DNA of 64,000 nt from CALOBA01 sp942491465 (GTDB taxonomy: Bacteria > Pseudomonadota > Gammaproteobacteria > Chromatiales > Chromatiaceae). The position numbers and the translations under genes were made by a program. Shown one piece after another: positions 1 to 10,014 of the stretch. Below the pieces are notes generated by a model. That model ran no database searches. It saw only the letters and a list, made by a program, of their open reading frames with translations, and had not been told where the DNA came from. Within the stretch, counting starts at the first letter, position 1. The number at the start of each line of letters is the position of its first letter. The stretch is taken from contig CALOBA010000040.1 of the NCBI GenBank assembly GCA_942491465.1, positions 3,884 through 67,883 of the forward strand, given 5' to 3'.

Positions 1-2
1 CC

Positions 3-68
3 GACGCGCTGTACAACTACATCCACGCCTACCAGGCAAAGAACCCCTACCGTTTCCGAACCCTTTGA
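3..68 (+). CDS. 3' end of an unidentified gene (partial)
   Basis: The last 21 codons of a gene entering from the left edge; the peptide ends ...KNPYRFRTL before a TGA at 66-68. It lies only 14 bp upstream of threonine synthase on the same strand, so it is probably in the same operon. Homoserine dehydrogenase would be the usual partner by context, but the short tail is not diagnostic and I do not assign it. Confidence 0.45.
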   Translation, partial: DALYNYIHAYQAKNPYRFRTL

Positions 69-82
69 GCTGAAAGACTACG

Positions 83-1465
83 ATGCGTTATATCAGTACC
101 CGCGGCGGCGTCGAGCCCGTCGATTTTGCAGAGGCCGTCATGATGGGGCTCGGCACCGACGGCGGACTGCTGGTGCCCGAGCAGATCCCGCAGGTGCCGG
201 AGGCCACGCTGCGCCAATGGGCCGGCCTGCGCTTCCAGGACCTCGCCCTCGAGGTCGTGGCGCCGTTTGTCGGCGACGCCATCCCCCGCGGCGAGCTGGC
301 GGCGCTGATCGAGCGCGCCTACGCGAGCTTCTCCCACCCAGAGGTCACGCCGCTGCGGCAGGCCGGCGGGCGCTGCTGGCTGGAGCTGTTCCACGGCCCC
401 ACCGCGGCCTTCAAGGACGTCGCCCTGCAATGGCTCGGCAACCTGTTCGAGCACCTGCTGGCCCAAAGCGGCGAGCGGCTGAACATCATCGGCGCGACCT
501 CCGGCGACACCGGCTCGGCGGCCATCGCCGGCGTGCGCGGCAAGGAACGCATCAACATCTTCATCCTGCACCCCAAGGGCCGCGTCTCGCCGGTGCAGGA
601 GCGGCAGATGACCACGGTGCTCGACGCCAATGTGCACAATGTGGCCGTGCGCGGCACCTTCGACGACGCCCAGCGCACCGTCAAGGCCCTGTTCAGCGAC
701 CTGGCGTTCAAGCGCGAATACCGCCTGGGGGCCGTCAACTCCATCAACTGGGCGCGCATCCTCGCCCAGACCGTCTACTACTTCTACGCCTGGGGCCGCA
801 TCAGCGGCGCTGATCCGTCCCGACGGGTCAGCTTCTCGGTGCCCACGGGCAACTTCGGCGACGTCTTTGCCGGCTATGTGGCCAAGCGCATGGGTCTGCC
901 GATCGATCGTCTGATCATCGCCACCAACCGCAACGACATCCTCACCCGCTTCGTCGCCACCGGCACCTACGCCGCCGCCGAGGTCCACCACACCCTCAGC
1001 CCGGCCATGGACATCCAGCTCGCGTCGAACTTCGAGCGCTACCTGTATTTCCTGCTCGACCAAGACCCGGAGGCGGTCCGCGCGCTGCTCGCACAGCTGG
1101 CCGACAGCGGTCGGCTCAGCGTCGACGGCCCTCGCCATGCCCAAGTGCAGGCGGACTTCGACGCCCGCGCCGTCACCGACGAGGAGACGCTGGAGCAGAT
1201 CCGCGCCACCTACGACCAGGCCGACGGCTACATCCTCTGCCCGCACACCGCCGTCGGCACCCGCGCGGCCCTGGACCAGCCCGATGCCGTGGTGTTGGCC
1301 ACGGCCCACCCGGCCAAGTTCAACGAGGCCGTGCAGGCCGCCATCGGCCGCGAGGCCCCGCCACCGCCGTCGTTGCAGGGCCTGCTCGACAAGGAGACCC
1401 GCTGCGCCGAACTCGACGCCGACCCCGACAGCGTCGCCGGGTTCATCCGCTCGACGCTGAGCTGA
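83..1465 (+). CDS. thrC: Threonine synthase
   Basis: A 460-residue PLP-dependent enzyme that converts O-phospho-L-homoserine to L-threonine, the last step of threonine synthesis in the cytoplasm. The N-terminus MRYISTRGG is typical of the family. The PLP-lysine motif AAFKDVALQ lies near residues 109-117 and the phosphate-binding motif GATSGDTGSAA near 137-147. The length fits the long bacterial/fungal form of threonine synthase. The ATG follows the upstream gene by 14 bp, suggesting translational coupling in an amino-acid operon. The frame is intact and its codon use matches the conserved block further right, unlike the damaged genes that follow. Confidence 0.96.
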   Translation: MRYISTRGGVEPVDFAEAVMMGLGTDGGLLVPEQIPQVPEATLRQWAGLRFQDLALEVVAPFVGDAIPRGELAALIERAYASFSHPEVTPLRQAGGRCWLELFHGPTAAFKDVALQWLGNLFEHLLAQSGERLNIIGATSGDTGSAAIAGVRGKERINIFILHPKGRVSPVQERQMTTVLDANVHNVAVRGTFDDAQRTVKALFSDLAFKREYRLGAVNSINWARILAQTVYYFYAWGRISGADPSRRVSFSVPTGNFGDVFAGYVAKRMGLPIDRLIIATNRNDILTRFVATGTYAAAEVHHTLSPAMDIQLASNFERYLYFLLDQDPEAVRALLAQLADSGRLSVDGPRHAQVQADFDARAVTDEETLEQIRATYDQADGYILCPHTAVGTRAALDQPDAVVLATAHPAKFNEAVQAAIGREAPPPPSLQGLLDKETRCAELDADPDSVAGFIRSTLS

Positions 1466-1824
1466 TTTTGGCGCGCGACCTCCGGTTACTCGCCACATCG
1501 CAGCAGAGACTGCGAAAGTAGCCGTCTTCGGCGCCCTGCGCCTGCCGGGCTGTCCAGGCCCGCAGGACCCGGGGCGCCGTCGGCGCGGAGCGCCAAGAGC
1601 GCATGACACCGCGGGAGCGGTGTCACGAGTGAACGGCAACGCCCCAAACTGCGGATGTCAAATGCGTTCCTCGAAGGCAATATAGAGAGTCGTTGTTGCA
1701 CCGACCCCTGAGGATTCGTTACGGAACGACGGACACCTTCGGGCTCGAAGGTAAGTTGGTAAGCGTCGAACGCATCGCGCGGCCGGGTAGCCCGAGGCGG
1801 TTGGGCGGGGGGGGGGGGGGGGGG
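1466..1824. other. Non-coding interval with hairpin and G-tract
   Basis: No convincing gene. It holds a perfect 9-bp stem with a 4-nt loop (TGACACCGC-GGGA-GCGGTGTCA) at 1604-1625, without a following T-run, so REP-like rather than a clear terminator. It ends in a run of about 20 G from 1807, which marks either a local sequencing artefact or a true homopolymer. Confidence 0.5.
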
Positions 1825-2162
1825 GGTGGGAACACCTGAACTCTCGATTTTTATTGCCCGCAAGAAGCCGTTGTCGAGCGTTATCAGGTCGGTTTTGGGG
1901 CCAAAAGCCAGTCTTTGGGAGGATTTCGGCTCCTTGAGCATGTCGTGTCCTTTAGCTCCATGTCGAACCCGCCGGCCCGTGCCTGCACGCCCAGCGTTTC
2001 CAAGAGTCCGTTCACAAACGCTCGACTTCCGACCGCTAGTGCTTCCGTCCATTGCGGCTCTCGAACAGTGTCATGGCCGTTAATGATCTCCTCGATCCAT
2101 TCGAGGTGACCTGCGGCCAGCTCCGCGTCCGACGCCACAGCGCAGCATGCGAGATAAGCCAA
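1825..2162 (-). pseudogene. REP-associated (Y1/IS200-like) transposase, C-terminal remnant
   Basis: On the minus strand one frame reads ...REPQWTEALAVGSRAFV... then ...LGVQARAGGFDMELK, and a second frame continues ...KEPKSSQRLAFGPKT and LDNGFLRA. These match the C-terminal tail usual in REP-associated tyrosine transposases (TnpA_REP/RayT), where a WTEALAVGS-type block precedes a REP and FGPK-type ending. The catalytic HUH and tyrosine region is not seen, and a frameshift near 1940 separates the two halves. I infer a decayed fragment, probably inactive. The assignment rests on remembered family motifs, not a search. Confidence 0.5.
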
Positions 2163-2480
2163 ATCGCTCTTTTTTCTCTGAAAAGCAGCGCTCTAAGCGC
2201 TCAACAGTGCCGTTTATCTGGCGTCTTGGTAACAAAATTAGTCTGTTGGCGATGAATTCCCCCAGTCGACGGATATATTCATCGGTCGCAGCCTCATGTT
2301 CTTTCGCTTGATCCCCGGTTGGGCCAGCGAGCTCAATCCGCTCGCAATGACATCTGTGCTCCGTTTCGGTCACGTAACAGCACCGGAGTGTTCTATCTAG
2401 TCATCCTCATGAACAAGCCCTGGACCCGGTACGGCCCGATATTGGCAAACAAGACGACCTGAAAGGAGCACCTACGCTAG
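2163..2480. other. Interval without a recognisable gene
   Basis: A minus-strand reading frame of about 97 codons runs through 2080-2373, but its protein matches no family I recognise and it overlaps the transposase remnant. I see no promoter or terminator that I would defend. Confidence 0.35.
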
Positions 2481-2499
2481 CGCACCCAACGAGATTGCG

Positions 2500-3496
2500 C
2501 ACCGGAAGGGCGACTGTAGAGCGATCCAGAAGCCGAATCCGACGGCGAGCTTGACGTCGTTAGCGAAAGATATGGCGACCAGAATTTGATCTAGGCCCGA
2601 CGTCCCGCTCGGGGCATTCCTGTCCGGGGGGATCGACAGTAGCTTTGTCGTCGCGATGATGCAGCGACATACCAACCGGCCGGTGAAGACCTTCACCATC
2701 GGTTTCGATCAGGCAGACTTCAACGAGGCGAAGCAGGCCTCGGCGATCGCCCGCTACCTTGGTACCGAGCACAGCACGCACATGGTGTCCGACACCGAGC
2801 TCAGGGCCCCCGTCGATAGAGGATTGGTCTACACGGAGGTTACACGGAGACCGGTTCGCCGATGTTTCGCTGAGCCCAGCAGGCGGGTGATAGCCCGGTT
2901 GTCCTCTCCGGGGAGGCGACTACGTGATTGGGGTTGGGGCCGGTTGTGCTATGGGGGAGGGTGGGGGGGGGGGGGGTTGGGGGGGGGGGAGGGGATCGGT
3001 GTCTCCGCGGACGGGGACGAGCCGGGGTGGGGGTGCGATGCGGGGCGTCGGCCGTCGTGATCGAAACGGGTCTGGGGGGATGAGTTACGACGTGGCGGTT
3101 GGGATGGAATGCGTCTAAGGGGGGGGGTGGGAAGGGCGCGCTCGGCTGTTGGACCAACGCTTGGTCAGCTTTAGCTGGCAACTGGGCCTGAATCTAAAGG
3201 TGAGGAATGCCAGGGGAAAGTGGATATTGCGCGAGGCGCTGTATCGCCAGGTGCCGCGGCAGTTGGTCGACCGTCCGAAATCCGGTTTTTCGGTTCCCAT
3301 CGATGATTGGCTGAGGGGCCCCTTGAAATCCTGGGCGGAACACCTCGTGCTGGATAGCCAGGCGGCCGACGTGTGCCTGGATCTTGCTGCGGTCGGCAGG
3401 CTATGGCGCAGACATATTGACGGCAAAGTCCAAGCCGGGCGGTCTCTTTGGCCGCTGTTGATGTTTCTGGCCTGGATCGATCGGTGGCGTCCCTGA
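2500..3496 (+). pseudogene. asnB: Asparagine synthetase (glutamine-hydrolysing) remnant
   Basis: Two separated blocks belong to the C-terminal synthetase domain of AsnB-type enzymes, which amidate aspartate using glutamine and ATP and are common in surface-polysaccharide clusters. Block 1 (about 2605-2810) has the ATP-pyrophosphatase motif LGAFLSGGIDSSF followed by KTFTIGFDQADFNEA. Block 2 (about 3149-3496) is the usual ending, with KWILREALYRQVP and RPKSGFSVPIDDWLRG. Between them lie scrambled frames and dense G-runs (2950-2995, 3119-3130); only a trace such as VVLSGE can be read. The N-terminal glutaminase half is absent. Either the gene is decayed or the middle is badly sequenced. Confidence 0.75.
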
Positions 3497-3534
3497 GCCG
3501 CGCTCGCGAACCCAGGCCACATTTTCGAATCGGA

Positions 3535-5202
3535 TCAGCCCATGTCGTCGTCCGCCAGTGCGGCCTTGGCATCCGCACTTACTCCAGCCGCCAAGATCGA
3601 GGCGATCGTTCTTACCGAGGCATCTGCAAGCCCCTGCTCCGGAATCGGCGTCCAATAGAGCTTGCCGGCGCGATCACGGGCAAGGAGAACGGACTCGCCG
3701 AAGACCGGCGCAGCGGCTGCCGGGTAAACGATACCCAGGTAACGATCGGCGAAGCGTTGCTTCCATGCGGCCTTGCGTGCGGGCTCGAGAATGCCGAACA
3801 ACGCTCGATCTACCAATACGACGGCAGCGCGGGACTCATCCGCCGCCGCGAGCGCCTTCTCGGCTGCATCTCGCGTTCTGGTCTCGGCAGCGGCGGCAAA
3901 TAGATGCGGTGGTGCCTGGGCGGAATTTTCACGGATATCGGCGATCGCTCGTTGCAGCGAGATCGCTACGTCACGCTTCAAGCCACCGGCGCTGGCAAGG
4001 CAGAAAGCCGTGCCGGCTGTCAGTTGCAGGGTGGCGGATGGGCTCGGGTCGGGCCCGAGCCGCGCGGCCGCCAATGTCAAATATTCGGGCACGAAGTCTG
4101 GCCCCGGGCTGGACGCGAGCGCCCGCGATGCGCCCAGCACAAACGCCCGGGAGATTTGCACATGGGGTGAGTAGCGGCTAAAAACCGTGACCGCCCGAAA
4201 TATCGTAGTCACGCTGTTGAGCAGACGTCTGAGCAGGGTCAGGTAGACAACGAGAATGGCCCAATCAGAGCTTTCGTTCAACAATCCCAAGCCGATGGTC
4301 AGCAGCATGGCGCCAAGCACGATGGTCCCGCCGGTCTGCATCGACCAGGCGCTCATTTCCATGGCGCGGAACCGATCCACGTCCGCGTTGATGTTGCGTT
4401 GAACGCGCCGATCCTGCAGATATCCTTCAAGCTCGGTCTGGAGCGACTTGGGAGTCGTCAAGCAATCGAGTCGGCTCGAGCGTTCGATCAGCGCCCGCTT
4501 CTTCGCACTAGTATAAGGGGCGGTCTCCTCCAGCACGTTCGAAGACTTTGCTGCGAACAGGTGAATGGGGTATTGGGCCGCCACCACAAGGATACCGAAA
4601 ACCGTAACAATGAACGTAGTCTGCGGATCAAGCCATAAGATAGCCGCATAGCCGGCGACAAAAAGAACGAGATTGGGGACTGCGGTCGCGATAAAACGCA
4701 GACTCCAGCTGCAAGAATGCGGATAATTGCTGACGAGTCTGCTCAGACCAAGCCCATCGATGAGCTGGGAGACCTCTGGGCAACGCGGGTCGGGAAGATG
4801 CTGAGTAAGCTCTAAATTCCGGCGAAGGCTTGCGATTTCGTAGTCTCTATGCAGCAGTAAAGCCGCGCTTCTTCCCACATAATCGCTGGTGGCGAACACC
4901 AGCATCGTGATCGCCATCGCCAAGACGAAAAGTACCAACAAAAAAACGGACTGACGCGCGACAAACTCGTAGCTGAAGATTTGAAGGCTGATATTTTGCT
5001 CAAGCAGCTTGACGTAAAAATAAATCACGCCGACGACGGCGGCGTTGCTGCCCAAGCTGAGCAGGGTGGCAATGATGATTCTTAACCAAATGCGTGGGGC
5101 AACATGGACACTATCCGAGATCAGCCAGCTAAGAGATTGGACATATCTTACCCCCTGTGACTTTAGGCGAAGAGCGAATTGAATAATTGAGCGAGGTGTC
5201 AT
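3535..5202 (-). CDS. ABC-exporter-like membrane protein with degenerate ATPase domain
   Basis: A 555-residue protein from the ATG at 5202. The N-terminal part has about six hydrophobic segments (roughly residues 40-60, 78-98, 172-190, 195-215, 290-310, 318-340) arranged like the transmembrane domain of an ABC exporter. The last 200 residues sit where the nucleotide-binding domain should be, but there is no Walker A (the position reads AFCLASAGGLKRDVA) and only a weak Walker-B-like AVVLVDRALFGIL without the catalytic Glu. It is therefore probably not an active ATPase. The reading frame stays open up to 5565 but passes through a repeat element, so the start at 5202 is preferred, although no good ribosome site is visible. 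Function unknown. Confidence 0.6.
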   Translation of the reverse strand: MTPRSIIQFALRLKSQGVRYVQSLSWLISDSVHVAPRIWLRIIIATLLSLGSNAAVVGVIYFYVKLLEQNISLQIFSYEFVARQSVFLLVLFVLAMAITMLVFATSDYVGRSAALLLHRDYEIASLRRNLELTQHLPDPRCPEVSQLIDGLGLSRLVSNYPHSCSWSLRFIATAVPNLVLFVAGYAAILWLDPQTTFIVTVFGILVVAAQYPIHLFAAKSSNVLEETAPYTSAKKRALIERSSRLDCLTTPKSLQTELEGYLQDRRVQRNINADVDRFRAMEMSAWSMQTGGTIVLGAMLLTIGLGLLNESSDWAILVVYLTLLRRLLNSVTTIFRAVTVFSRYSPHVQISRAFVLGASRALASSPGPDFVPEYLTLAAARLGPDPSPSATLQLTAGTAFCLASAGGLKRDVAISLQRAIADIRENSAQAPPHLFAAAAETRTRDAAEKALAAADESRAAVVLVDRALFGILEPARKAAWKQRFADRYLGIVYPAAAAPVFGESVLLARDRAGKLYWTPIPEQGLADASVRTIASILAAGVSADAKAALADDDMG

Positions 5203-5566
5203 GGTTACGATATGCGGAGGCAAATGCTCTGACTGAAGCGCCAAAGGCGTATGACGATTTGCGCTAAGGATCGGTTCAGAAACAAGCGGTGCAGACGCCC
5301 GTTCGCTGAGCCTTTGGCTTGACCGTTTGGGGGTTGCGTCTGCACCACTTGTTTCTGAACCTTGACTAACGGCAGGTTGGGCTTCGGGTGTGCTCCTTTC
5401 TGGCGGTGCCGGTTTGCATCCCGAAAGCGGGTGCTGTGCGCTTACTTTACATCCATGGTTCGAGCCGAAGGTTGCGACCCCGCCAAGGTGGCATTGCTTG
5501 GTTGCCAGATTTGGCTGAGTCATAATCCCCCCAGGTGCTGAACACACGTTGAGGAGTCGGTACAAG
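5203..5566. other. Divergent intergenic region containing a MITE-like repeat
   Basis: Separates the minus-strand ABC-like gene from the plus-strand membrane protein at 5567. It holds repeat copy 1 (5264-5369). A GAGGAG ribosome site ten bases before 5567 supports that start. Promoters are not clear by eye. Confidence 0.5.
5264..5369. repeat. MITE-like hairpin repeat, copy 1
   Basis: A 106-bp element with 26-bp arms in inverted orientation (5273-5298 and 5336-5361; arm begins GGTTCAGAAACAAG, one mismatch between arms) around a variable centre. Close copies lie at 28775-28880 and 45701-45807. No coding capacity of its own. Confidence 0.85.
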
Positions 5567-7299
5567 ATGAAGAAAGTGTCGCCATCATTGCAGACCGGCG
5601 AAGCCCGTGTCCATCAGCGCGAGAGCGATGCGCTCGTTCCGAGCGTCTCCTCGGGGCTTGATGCGGGCAGTGGCATCGACACTACGGTCAATGGCCGCAG
5701 GATCATGATCGCACGAGCAACTTGGCTCGTGTTGACGATCTCCGCCGTGCTCGTCTTCTCCCAGGTCGCAGCCATGCTCGGGGGCGATGCCAACTGGGAC
5801 CTGATGAATTATCACATCAGCAACCCCTACTCGGTTGTTGAAGGTCGTGCGGCGCAGGATCATCAGCCGGCGGGCATCCAGTCCTATATCAACCCGACGC
5901 TAGACATCCTGCTGACCTATCCCTATATCCAAGGTAATCCCATGCTTGCCACCCAGATGATGGGAGGCGTTCAGGGGCTCAATTTCGTGTTGCTCATCTC
6001 GATCGTGCTGAGCTTCCGCAGTATCTTCGCAGGCATGGACCGCCGTGTGCTGGTGGCCATGGCGGCTGCGGCGGGACTCCTGGGCATGTCGGGCGCCGTG
6101 ACGGTATCCGAGATCGGTACATCCTTTGCTGATCTTACGACGGCTGTAGCCGTGGTCGGGGGGGTATTGCTTGCCCTGTTGTCCGTCGACGCTCGCGACG
6201 GTTCCGTCAGCCGGCGGGGGGCGGGGGCGGCGGGTCTCGCTCTGGGCATCGCCGTCGGCGCGAAGCTGACCAACGGCCCCTACCTGGTTGCGCTCGGTGT
6301 TGCCCTCATGGCCTACAGCGGCCCGAAGTGGGCAAGGACAGCGATGGCATTCGGCATTGGCGGAGCGGTCGGCCTTGCGCTCGTTCACGGCTGGTGGTCT
6401 TGGAACCTGTGGCAGGAGACCGGGAACCCCGTATTCCCGTTCTTCAACCGTTTTTTCGAGTCCCCCTACTACCCGAACGACAATTTTTCCGACAGGCGCT
6501 TCCGCCCCGTGGGTCTGGCACAGACCCTCGCCTATCCTTTCTGGTTTTCTTGGAACCATCAGTCCGCCGAGCTGCGATTCTTCGACCTACGATTCCCGAT
6601 CGCCTATCTGATCTTGGCCTGGCTCGGCGTGGTCGGTCTCCGACGCCCGCCTGGTGGGCCGCGTCGTTGAAGGGGCTAACGCCCGAGCAGCGGCGACTCG
6701 GGGTCTTCGCAGTCTTACTTGTGATGGCCTACGTGTTCTGGCAGGGCATGTTCTCTATTCAGCGTTACGCTATCGCGATTGAGATTATGATTCCGGCCTT
6801 TTGTCTCGTCGGACTGCGAGCGCTGTGGCCGCGCTACGGTATCGTCTTATTCTTTATTTGATCGTCCGTTGTTGGCACCAAGTCCCGATTGGACCTCGCC
6901 CGAGGAGGAGAAATCGATCAACCCCTTGTCGATCCGGCCGTGCGGGCCGAACTCAGCCGATCCTCGACGGCTCGGTCGTGGTGCTCGGGAAAAACCCCTC
7001 GCCTACGTTACCGCCGCCTTCCCCGACGCCCGGGCCACCTGGACGGCCAGGTGCTCAGCGAAGCGGATCGCGACCGCGCCTTAGTGAAGATCGCGGGCCG
7101 AGACAGCGTACTAGTCGTCCGCCGCCCGCGCGACGCCGATGAAGCGGTTCTTCGAAAAACCCTGACCAGCCTCGGCCTCATCGAGGCAGACCTGGATAGG
7201 TCAAGCTGCCGCGATCTGCCCACGTTGTTCGACGATCTGCTTCTATGCGACACCGGCATCAGGCTCGACGGGGGCAAGTCGGCCGCGGGCGCCGACTGA
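5567..7299 (+). pseudogene. Polytopic membrane protein of a glycan cluster, frameshifted
   Basis: The N-terminal 367 residues (5567-6670) are intact and carry a motif cluster GGDANWDLMNYHISNPYS, SYINPTLDILLTYPY and GNPVFPFFN, with about eight to ten hydrophobic segments. This looks like a GT-C-fold type membrane glycosyltransferase or related hypothetical family. A frameshift near 6650 moves the frame to one ending at 6861 (LLVMAYVFWQGMFSIQRYAIA). Further shifts lead through DGSVVVLGKNP, PLAYVTAAFPDA and GQVLSEADRDRALVK, ending at 7299. At least three indels are needed to restore one protein of about 570 residues. A piece of the same gene is duplicated at 10015-10108. Confidence 0.6.
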
Positions 7300-7461
7300 A
7301 TCGTCGGTGTCCCGCCTGACCTGTGCGGCGTGCATGCACATTCCGCAGCAAGCGGCAGAACTTAAACCAACAAACTTCCCCCGGCAAGTTGGCAACCCTT
7401 GCCGATTGCCTATTTGCATCACCAGGGAGTCCAATGAACTCGATTGCGCGGAATATCGCTT

Positions 7462-8425
7462 ATGTCCCAGCCGACCATCGCCATCATCCTGCCCGCCTAT
7501 AACGAAGAAGCAACCATCGAGAAGACCATCCTTGGCTTCGCGCAGGCGCTGCCCGAGGCCAGCATCATCGTGGTGGACAACAATTCCAAAGATCGTACCC
7601 GCGACCTCGCCGCCGCGACGCTCGATTCGCTGCCTGAAACCACGACGCGCGTTATCGCCGAGCCGCGTCAGGGCAAGGGAAATGCCGTACGGCGTGCGTT
7701 CCACGAGGTGGATGCGGACGTCTACTTGTTGTCGGACGCGGACTTGACGTATCCGCCGGAGCGGGCACGGGAATTGATTCAGCCGATCCTCGATGGCCGG
7801 GCGGACATGGTCGTCGGAGACCGGCATACCGGTGGCCACTACGCGCGCGAGAACAGTCGCTCGTTTCATGAGCTTGGCAATCGTCTGGTGCAGGGCCTCG
7901 TCAATCTGCTTTTCGATGCCAAACTTGCGGATGTCATGAGCGGGTACCGAGCCTTCAGTCGTTGCTTCATCAAGAATTACCCGATTCTCGTCGAAGGCTT
8001 CCAGATCGAGACGGAAATGACGCTCCATGCGCTCTATCGCAGATTTCGGGTGCTTGAGCTTCCTATAGCGTATAAAGAACGTCCGCCTGGGAGCGTGTCG
8101 AAGTTGAACACGATCGCGGATGGAGCCAAGGTCCTGTTTGCAATAGCGCAGATTTTGCGCTTCTATCGCCCGCTCTACTTCTTCGCTGCGCTGGCCACTC
8201 TATTCGCACTCTCAGGTATACTGGCGAGCATCCCCCATCAATGACTACATCACCACCCAATTTGTAGAGCACGTGCCGCTTGCCGTGCTCGCCTCGGGCT
8301 TGGAGGTGGTAGCGATTATCCTACCAGCCGTCGGGCTGATACTGGATTCGGTCGCCTATCACGATCGGCTGGCGTTCGAGCGGCACTTATTGAGCATGCC
8401 GTGTAAGCTCCCGACCAATAGCTGA
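7462..8425 (+). pseudogene. Glycosyltransferase family 2 (polyprenyl-phosphate sugar transferase type), frameshifted near the end
   Basis: The ATG at 7462 opens a GT2 domain with AIILPAYNEEATIEKTI, the nucleotide-binding VVDNNSKDRT, the metal-binding LLSDADLTYPPE and GNAVRRAF. The family transfers a sugar from a nucleotide donor to a lipid carrier on the cytoplasmic membrane face. The first frame stops at 8244, but the next frame continues directly (from DYITTQFVEHVP to RHLLSMPCKLP) to a TGA at 8423-8425, supplying the usual two C-terminal membrane helices. One indel near 8230 explains the break. The following gene is GtrA-like, the usual partner of such transferases in flipping or transferring a lipid-linked sugar. 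Confidence 0.8.
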
Positions 8426-8426
8426 C

Positions 8427-8830
8427 ACAAGGCTCACGCGTATCCTTGGATTTGGTTTCGTCGGCGGCATCGGTTTCTTGGTTGACGGGGCCTCACCTTG
8501 TTATTCCAAGTTTTCGGCATGCATCTTTATCTTGCACGGGCCTATTCATTTCCAACTGCGACCCTCGTAACCTGGTTGCTCAACCGCTCTTTCGTGTTCG
8601 CTTCGCCCACCGAAGGTTCCGTCTGCGCACATGAAGAATATCTCCGTCACATTGCACTGCGGATTGTGGGTGCATTGATGAATCTCGCCGTTTTTGGCGT
8701 GTTGATCTCGGTTTATCCCGCGTTCCGCAGCATTCCAATCATCCCATTGGCCGTTGGTGCTGTGGTCGAGTTGATCGTGAACTTCGTCGGAGCACACCAC
8801 TGGTTTTTTCGCTCTGATAGAGAGATTTGA
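8427..8830 (+). pseudogene. GtrA-like membrane protein, frameshifted
   Basis: The first frame gives TRLTRILGFGFVGGIGFLVDG. After an indel near 8490 the next frame gives LFQVFGMHLYLARAYSFPT, then VTWLLNRSFVF, and ends with NFVGAHHWFF at 8830. This is the four-helix pattern of the GtrA/DPMS-3 family (PF04138), small membrane proteins that work with GT2 enzymes in moving or transferring lipid-linked sugars. The restored length is about 134 residues, normal for the family. It overlaps or abuts the GT2 gene upstream and lies 2 bp before the methyltransferase, so the three form an operon. No clear ATG is visible at the 5' end. Confidence 0.75.
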
Positions 8831-8832
8831 AT

Positions 8833-9521
8833 ATGAGTGCAACCCGATACATCGGAACGGACAATCTTGAGATCATGACCGAGGCGGTAACCTACAATCG
8901 CTTCCTCATCGACCTCGTGGACCGACATGCAGGGGATTCGCGTTCCATCATTGACTTCGGTGCGGGCATTGGAACCTTGCCGCCCAGCCGCCGGACCGCG
9001 GGCGGCAGGTCGCATGCGTGGACCCGGATTCGGACCACCGCGCGGTCATCGCGGAGAGAGAAATGCGGGCGTTCGGCGACCTGACGGATCTCGATGACGG
9101 CGCGGCGGAGTATATCTACACGCTAAATGTTCTTGAGCATATCCAAGATGACCAGGCAACACTCAGGCTGCTTCGACAAAAGCTCCGCAGTGGTGGGACA
9201 CTCCTGGTTTACGTCCCGGCGTTCCAAGTCCTTTTCTCGAGCATGGACCGCAAGGTCAACCACTTCCGCCGTTATCGGCGCGGGCCCCTTGCGGCAAATG
9301 TTCGCGCTGCGGGATTTGAAATCGTTGCTGCAGATTACGTGGATAGCCTTGGCTTTCTCGCCACACTGCTCTACAAGGTATTCGGTAGCGATAAGGGAGA
9401 AATCAACCGCAATCATCTGATTGCCTATGACCGCTACGTCTTCCCAATTAGCCGCGCTGTTGATCGTCTATTCCAGGGGTTCTTTGGTAAGAACCTGCTG
9501 ATCCTCGCGCGGGCATGCTAA
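8833..9521 (+). pseudogene. Class I SAM-dependent methyltransferase, frameshifted
   Basis: The ATG at 8833 begins MSATRYIGTDNLEIM; motif I reads SIIDFGAGIGT. An indel between about 8970 and 9010 shifts the frame to CVDPDSDHRAV..., then YIYTLNVLEHIQDD and GGTLLVYVPAFQVLF, ending ...KNLLILARAC at 9521. The order is that of a Methyltransf_12/23-type small-molecule methyltransferase. Its place directly behind GT2 and GtrA genes suggests a sugar or lipid-linked intermediate as substrate, but this is inference. The restored length of about 230 residues is normal. Confidence 0.75.
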
Positions 9522-9528
9522 ACGCATT

Positions 9529-10008
9529 GCAAATACAGCCGTTGAAGGCTGAGAGCGAGAGCGACCGGCACTTGAATCCGCTGGCGATGTTGAATCAGGG
9601 CGCTTGGTCGCGAAGTTGTGCAGTGCGGTCAAGACCTGCTGCTTGCGCGGGCTCAGACGGTGGTGTCCATGCTGATGGAGCGCGAGAAAGCCGTTGCGCC
9701 CCTCGACACAGGAGCTGCTGCGCTGGAACAGATCGGCACACTCCCCGGCGACCTGCTCGAGGTGACGGCGGGTCTCGTGATCCAGCGACTGGATCGGGTG
9801 CGAAGGCTGTCGCAGCGGGGCCAGGCGCTGGGCACTGAGTGCCCGGAGGCGATGGCGTTGCTCAGCGTCGGTGCTGCGCGCGGCGGCGCGCTCCAGATAG
9901 AGCGCCGGGATCAGGTCGTTGAGCATGGCCTGCTCGATCGCCGGTGCGAGGTCCAATGCCTGTACCCGGGTGTTGACCATCATGAAGAAGAACGACAGCG
10001 TGGCCACA
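9529..10008 (-). pseudogene. Transposase fragment (DUF6399-like)
   Basis: The minus-strand frame contains SSSCVEGRNGFLALHQHGHH followed by RLSPRKQQVLTALHNF and KRPDSTSPAD, a C-terminal signature remembered from IS transposases annotated with DUF6399. Only the C-terminal part is present. It ends abruptly near 10008 where a copy of the membrane-protein gene at 5567 begins on the other strand, marking an insertion junction. Inactive remnant. Confidence 0.6.
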
Positions 10009-10014
10009 AGGCGG

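Noticed and set aside
2951..2995. G-quadruplex regulatory element
   Set aside because: The G-runs lie inside a scrambled part of asnB and could be sequencing artefacts, so no regulatory role is claimed.
5203..5565. N-terminal extension of the ABC-like protein to 5565
   Set aside because: It translates the MITE-like repeat and non-conserved sequence; the same peptide text arises from the other repeat copies.
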